A stretch of 64,000 nucleotides of DNA, from the NCBI GenBank assembly GCA_032622095.1, contig CP136067.1:78084705-78148704 (forward strand). The letters are read 5' to 3'. Below, in pieces: positions 61,282 to 64,000 of this stretch (its first letter is position 1; each line of letters begins with the position of its first letter). The position numbers were made by a program, and so were the translations under genes. The stretch is from Siphonodentalium dalli. Lineage: Eukaryota > Mollusca > Scaphopoda > Gadilida > Siphonodentaliidae. The notes below the pieces were generated by a model, which was not told where the DNA came from, searched no databases, and worked only from the letters and a program-made list of their open reading frames with translations.

Positions 61282-61490
61282 TGTGTCAACAGTAGTAACA
61301 GAATCGTTCACTTTATTGTGAAGCAAAGCATGCAATTTGACATTAATGGTCAATGTGAACTGCGAAGACTGATTTTTCCACAACAAACCAATCATAATGG
61401 TGGACTGATTCAAAATGCCTGCCACTTTTCTTCAATATGACCAAAATGACCCTCACTATGCAGGTTAGGGCTGTGCTATCATAAACTATG
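61282..61490. other. Host island between Helitron chains
   Basis: About 210 bp without similarity to the Helitron families. If the chain model is right, this DNA was originally joined to the sequence ending ATATATACCGGCA at 50690 (and 56449). Confidence 0.5.
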
Positions 61491-62343
61491 CCAAGAACTA
61501 TATCGAGATAATTGCATTCCGCGTTTCGTTTTGCATCCGTATTTTACGCATGGGTAGCCGTTTAGCAGCTTCGATTGTTATCTGGCGGAAAAACTGACCC
61601 GATGAAATCCCCCCTTCCTATGAACGACAGCACAACACGCATGTTTTTGTTTTTCATGAATTAATTCATGGTACCCGTCCCTCAAAGACTGACCCGATGA
61701 AAAATTCCCCTGTTCCTAGGACATATATGACACAACAACCCATTCTGCCTTTTTAATCGAGATAATTGCATTCCGCGTTTCGTTTTGCATCCGTATTTTA
61801 CGCATGGGTAGCCGTTTAGCAGCTTCGACTGACCCGATGAAATCCCCCTTCCCTTCCTATGAAAGACAGCACAACACGCATTTTTTGTTTTTCATGAATT
61901 AATTCATGGTACCCGTCCCTCAAAGACTGACCCGATGAAAAATTCCCCTGTTTCTAGGACATATATGACACAACAACCCATTCTGCCTTTTTAATCGCGA
62001 TAATTGCATTCCGCGTTTCGTTTTGCATCCGTATTTTACGCATGGGTAGCCGTTTAGCAGCTTCGGTTGTAATAAAGAGCGTTGATCATTAACACCTCCG
62101 AATATGGTCAATATAAAGATCGTTGATGCCTTAACCCCCGAAGTGGCGTTTGCGGTGATTTTGATGATTGTGAGTGGAGAAAGGGTGCTCAGAGCTTCTC
62201 CAAAACGCGACAACTACGGTGTCCGTGGATTTTCACCCTTAGATGGGAAGTTTGAACTCAATCGAGCCAGCCGTTTTCGATTCTATAAAGTACACATATA
62301 CACACACATATATATATACGGAAGTCTCAAAATATATAGTAGA
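61491..62343 (-). mobile_element. Helitron family B copy missing its 3' end, with ~245-bp internal triplication
   Basis: GATAATTGCATTCCGCGTTT recurs at 61507, 61761 and 61999, with intervening CTGACCCGATGAAA and GAATTAATTCATGGTACCCG, so a 238-254 bp unit is present about three times. The 5' end is intact (ACGGAAGTCTCAAAATATAT, ...AGTAGA at 62343, abutting the next CTAG). No CTAG-plus-hairpin was found on the left. Confidence 0.65.
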
Positions 62344-63193
62344 CTAGCATGTTAGCCCGCCACTGGCGGCGTTGGTCAGAAACATGATATTTTTTTGGCT
62401 TTTCAACGAGTTAATTGTGCCTTTTTAATCAAGAGAAATTATGGTACCCGTCCCTAAAAGATTTAAGGTACATCGGGCGGAAAGAACTGACCCGATGAAA
62501 AATTGTTGTGCCCGACGTTGTCCGGGATATTCAAAAACCAAATTTCAAGTCGATAGCTCCATCCGTTTCCGAGATCTGGTGTGCGCATGCGCTGCACGGG
62601 CGTCGCACGGGCTCGCCAATACGACAACGACGACCACCTGGTCAAACTACACTCACGTACCAAGTTTCGTCCCGATCGGTCGAGGTGTTGGTATCTGATG
62701 CAAAAGACGAAATTGTGAGTGTTGGTTTGTAACCGGGATTTCTGAGAAGCATTATGCCTATATCCACTTTAACTACCCCCTCCTAAGCCCTGACCTAAGT
62801 GTCATACATACTATAACAATGATGTTGTAAGAGTACTATGGCATCCAATAAATCTCCCCGCATAGCTAACCACTCAAAAGTATTGTTCCCGTATATCTCT
62901 CTGCAGATGCTAATAACGTTGAATGGTAAACAGACGCTCTTTATAGCGATGCGTCAAAAACAAACGCTCATTAAATTATCACTTGATTAACCACCGCAGT
63001 GCCGTTTTTTTGTGATTGACATTGGAGAACGGGTGCTCTGATCTTCTTCAAAACGCGACAACTACGGTGTCCGTGGTATTTTACACTTATATACGAAGTT
63101 TGAGCTCAATCTGTCCACGCGTTTTCGATTCCATGAAGTACAAACACACATATATACATATATATACGGAGTTCACAAAATATATAGTATAGA
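62344..63193 (-). mobile_element. Helitron family B (H) with an embedded family A fragment
   Basis: It starts CTAGCATGTTA with hairpin CCCGCCACTGGCGG and ends ...ATATAGTATAGA at 63193, abutting the next copy. At 62512-62685 a family A piece (GCCCGACGTTGTCCGGG, one repeat unit, the connector and CCGATCGGTCGAG) is built in without its own ends. The remaining body matches F (GTAACCGGGATTTCTGAGAA, GACGCTCTTTATAGCG). It is another module chimera. Confidence 0.75.
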
Positions 63194-64000
63194 CTAGCAG
63201 GTTAGCCCGCCACTGGCGTGGTTGGTCAGAAACATGACATTTTTTTTAATTATTTTGGTTTTATTTATTTATTTATTTTGAATTTTTTAATATTAATTTA
63301 ATGTTTTTTTAAATTTAATTAATTATTTTTAATTTTTTTTAATTTTAAATTGTTTTAATTAATTTTTTTAATGAATTTTTTGTTTCTGGCGGAAAAATTG
63401 ACCCGATGAAATCCCCCCTTCCTAGGAACGACAGACAACGCATTGTTTGTTTTTCAATGAGATAATTCATGGTACCCGTCCTAAACACCCCTGTCCCCGA
63501 ATTGACCCGATGAAATCCCCCCTTCCTAGGAACGACAGACAACGCATTGTTTGTTTTTCAATGAGTTAATTCGGGTAATCCCGTCGTGAAATCTCTCTGC
63601 ATAATATTTCGAGCGATAGCGTTGCGTTGAATTGTAATCAAACGCTGCTTAGATCAATTCTGCCTTTTTAATCGAGATAATTGCATTTAGTCGCGCATCC
63701 GTTTTTCGGACGCATGGGGTCAGTCGTTTAGCCACGTCCATTGCAATAAAGAGCGTTAATCCTTAACACCTCCGAATATGGTCAATATATCGTTGATGCC
63801 TTAACCCCCGAAGTGGCGTTTGCGGTGATTTTGATGATTGGGAAGGGAGAAGAGGTGCTCTGAGCTTCTCCAAAACGCGACCACGGCGGTGTTCGTGGGA
63901 TTTTAAACTTATATACGAAATTTGAGCTCAATCTGTACACGCGTTTTCGATTCTATGAAGTACCCACATACACACACATATATATACGGAAGTCTCAAAT
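63194..64000 (-). mobile_element. Helitron family B (I), cut by the window edge
   Basis: It starts CTAGCAGGTTA with hairpin CCCGCCACTGGCG directly after H. A T-rich stretch follows (63240-63380), then CCTTCCTAGGAACG repeated twice, AATAAAGAGCGTTAATCC and TTTTCGATTCTATGAAGTAC. The window stops at ACGGAAGTCTCAAAT, about 10-15 bases short of the expected 5' terminus. Confidence 0.7.

Noticed and set aside
1..64000. tRNA, rRNA, snRNA, telomere repeats and integrated viral sequence
   Set aside because: Scanned by eye for conserved tRNA arms, rRNA blocks, TTAGGG runs and polymerase or capsid-like frames; none was convincing. A covariance-model search could still find a degenerate RNA gene.

Overview
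This window looks like an AT-rich, gene-poor stretch of an animal nuclear genome. No protein-coding gene, rRNA or tRNA could be recognised. It has no dense ORFs, no operon-like spacing, many (TA)n, (CT)n and (CA)n microsatellites, and a high load of non-autonomous transposons. A marine invertebrate (mollusc, annelid or similar) is my guess from the repeat style; the sequence does not fix the species.

Layout. 1-10.4 kb: mostly anonymous AT-rich DNA, a possible exon end at the left edge, a foldback repeat near 5.1 kb and older interspersed repeats at 5.4-7.8 kb. 10.4-11.1 kb: one complete, well-delimited non-autonomous Helitron (minus strand) with an internal 122-bp tandem repeat. 11.6-15.6 kb: three members of a TTAA-flanked MITE family and a 50-bp minisatellite. 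18.8-19.4 kb: a second Helitron family inside a (TA)n tract, with a ~130-bp internal repeat. 19.5-30.3 kb: mostly unique DNA with two weak candidates for coding remnants. 30.3-34.6 kb: an inverted-repeat region with (CT)n and (GA)n arms, invaded by a chain of five same-orientation Helitron copies, then a TA-flanked MITE. 34.8-37.35 kb: a CACTG-ended DNA transposon with subterminal palindrome arrays and a 164-bp near-perfect palindrome inside. 37.4-48.9 kb: unique DNA with small repeats and one segment rich in homeodomain-type sites. 48.9-60.8 kb: a near-identical tandem duplication (5760 and 6125 bp). 50.7-64.0 kb: a head-to-tail chain of Helitron copies, including nested insertions into element ends, running to the window edge.

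The most interesting material is the Helitron system. All copies lie in one orientation, abut exactly at the A|T insertion point, swap terminal and body modules, and carry a 122-bp satellite-like unit in which most units contain a perfect GCGCATGCGC palindrome matching the known NRF1 (P3A2/Ewg family) binding consensus. The array has changed in the recent past: one copy of the large duplication has gained exactly three 122-bp units. No Rep/helicase gene is present, so the elements must depend on an autonomous partner elsewhere.
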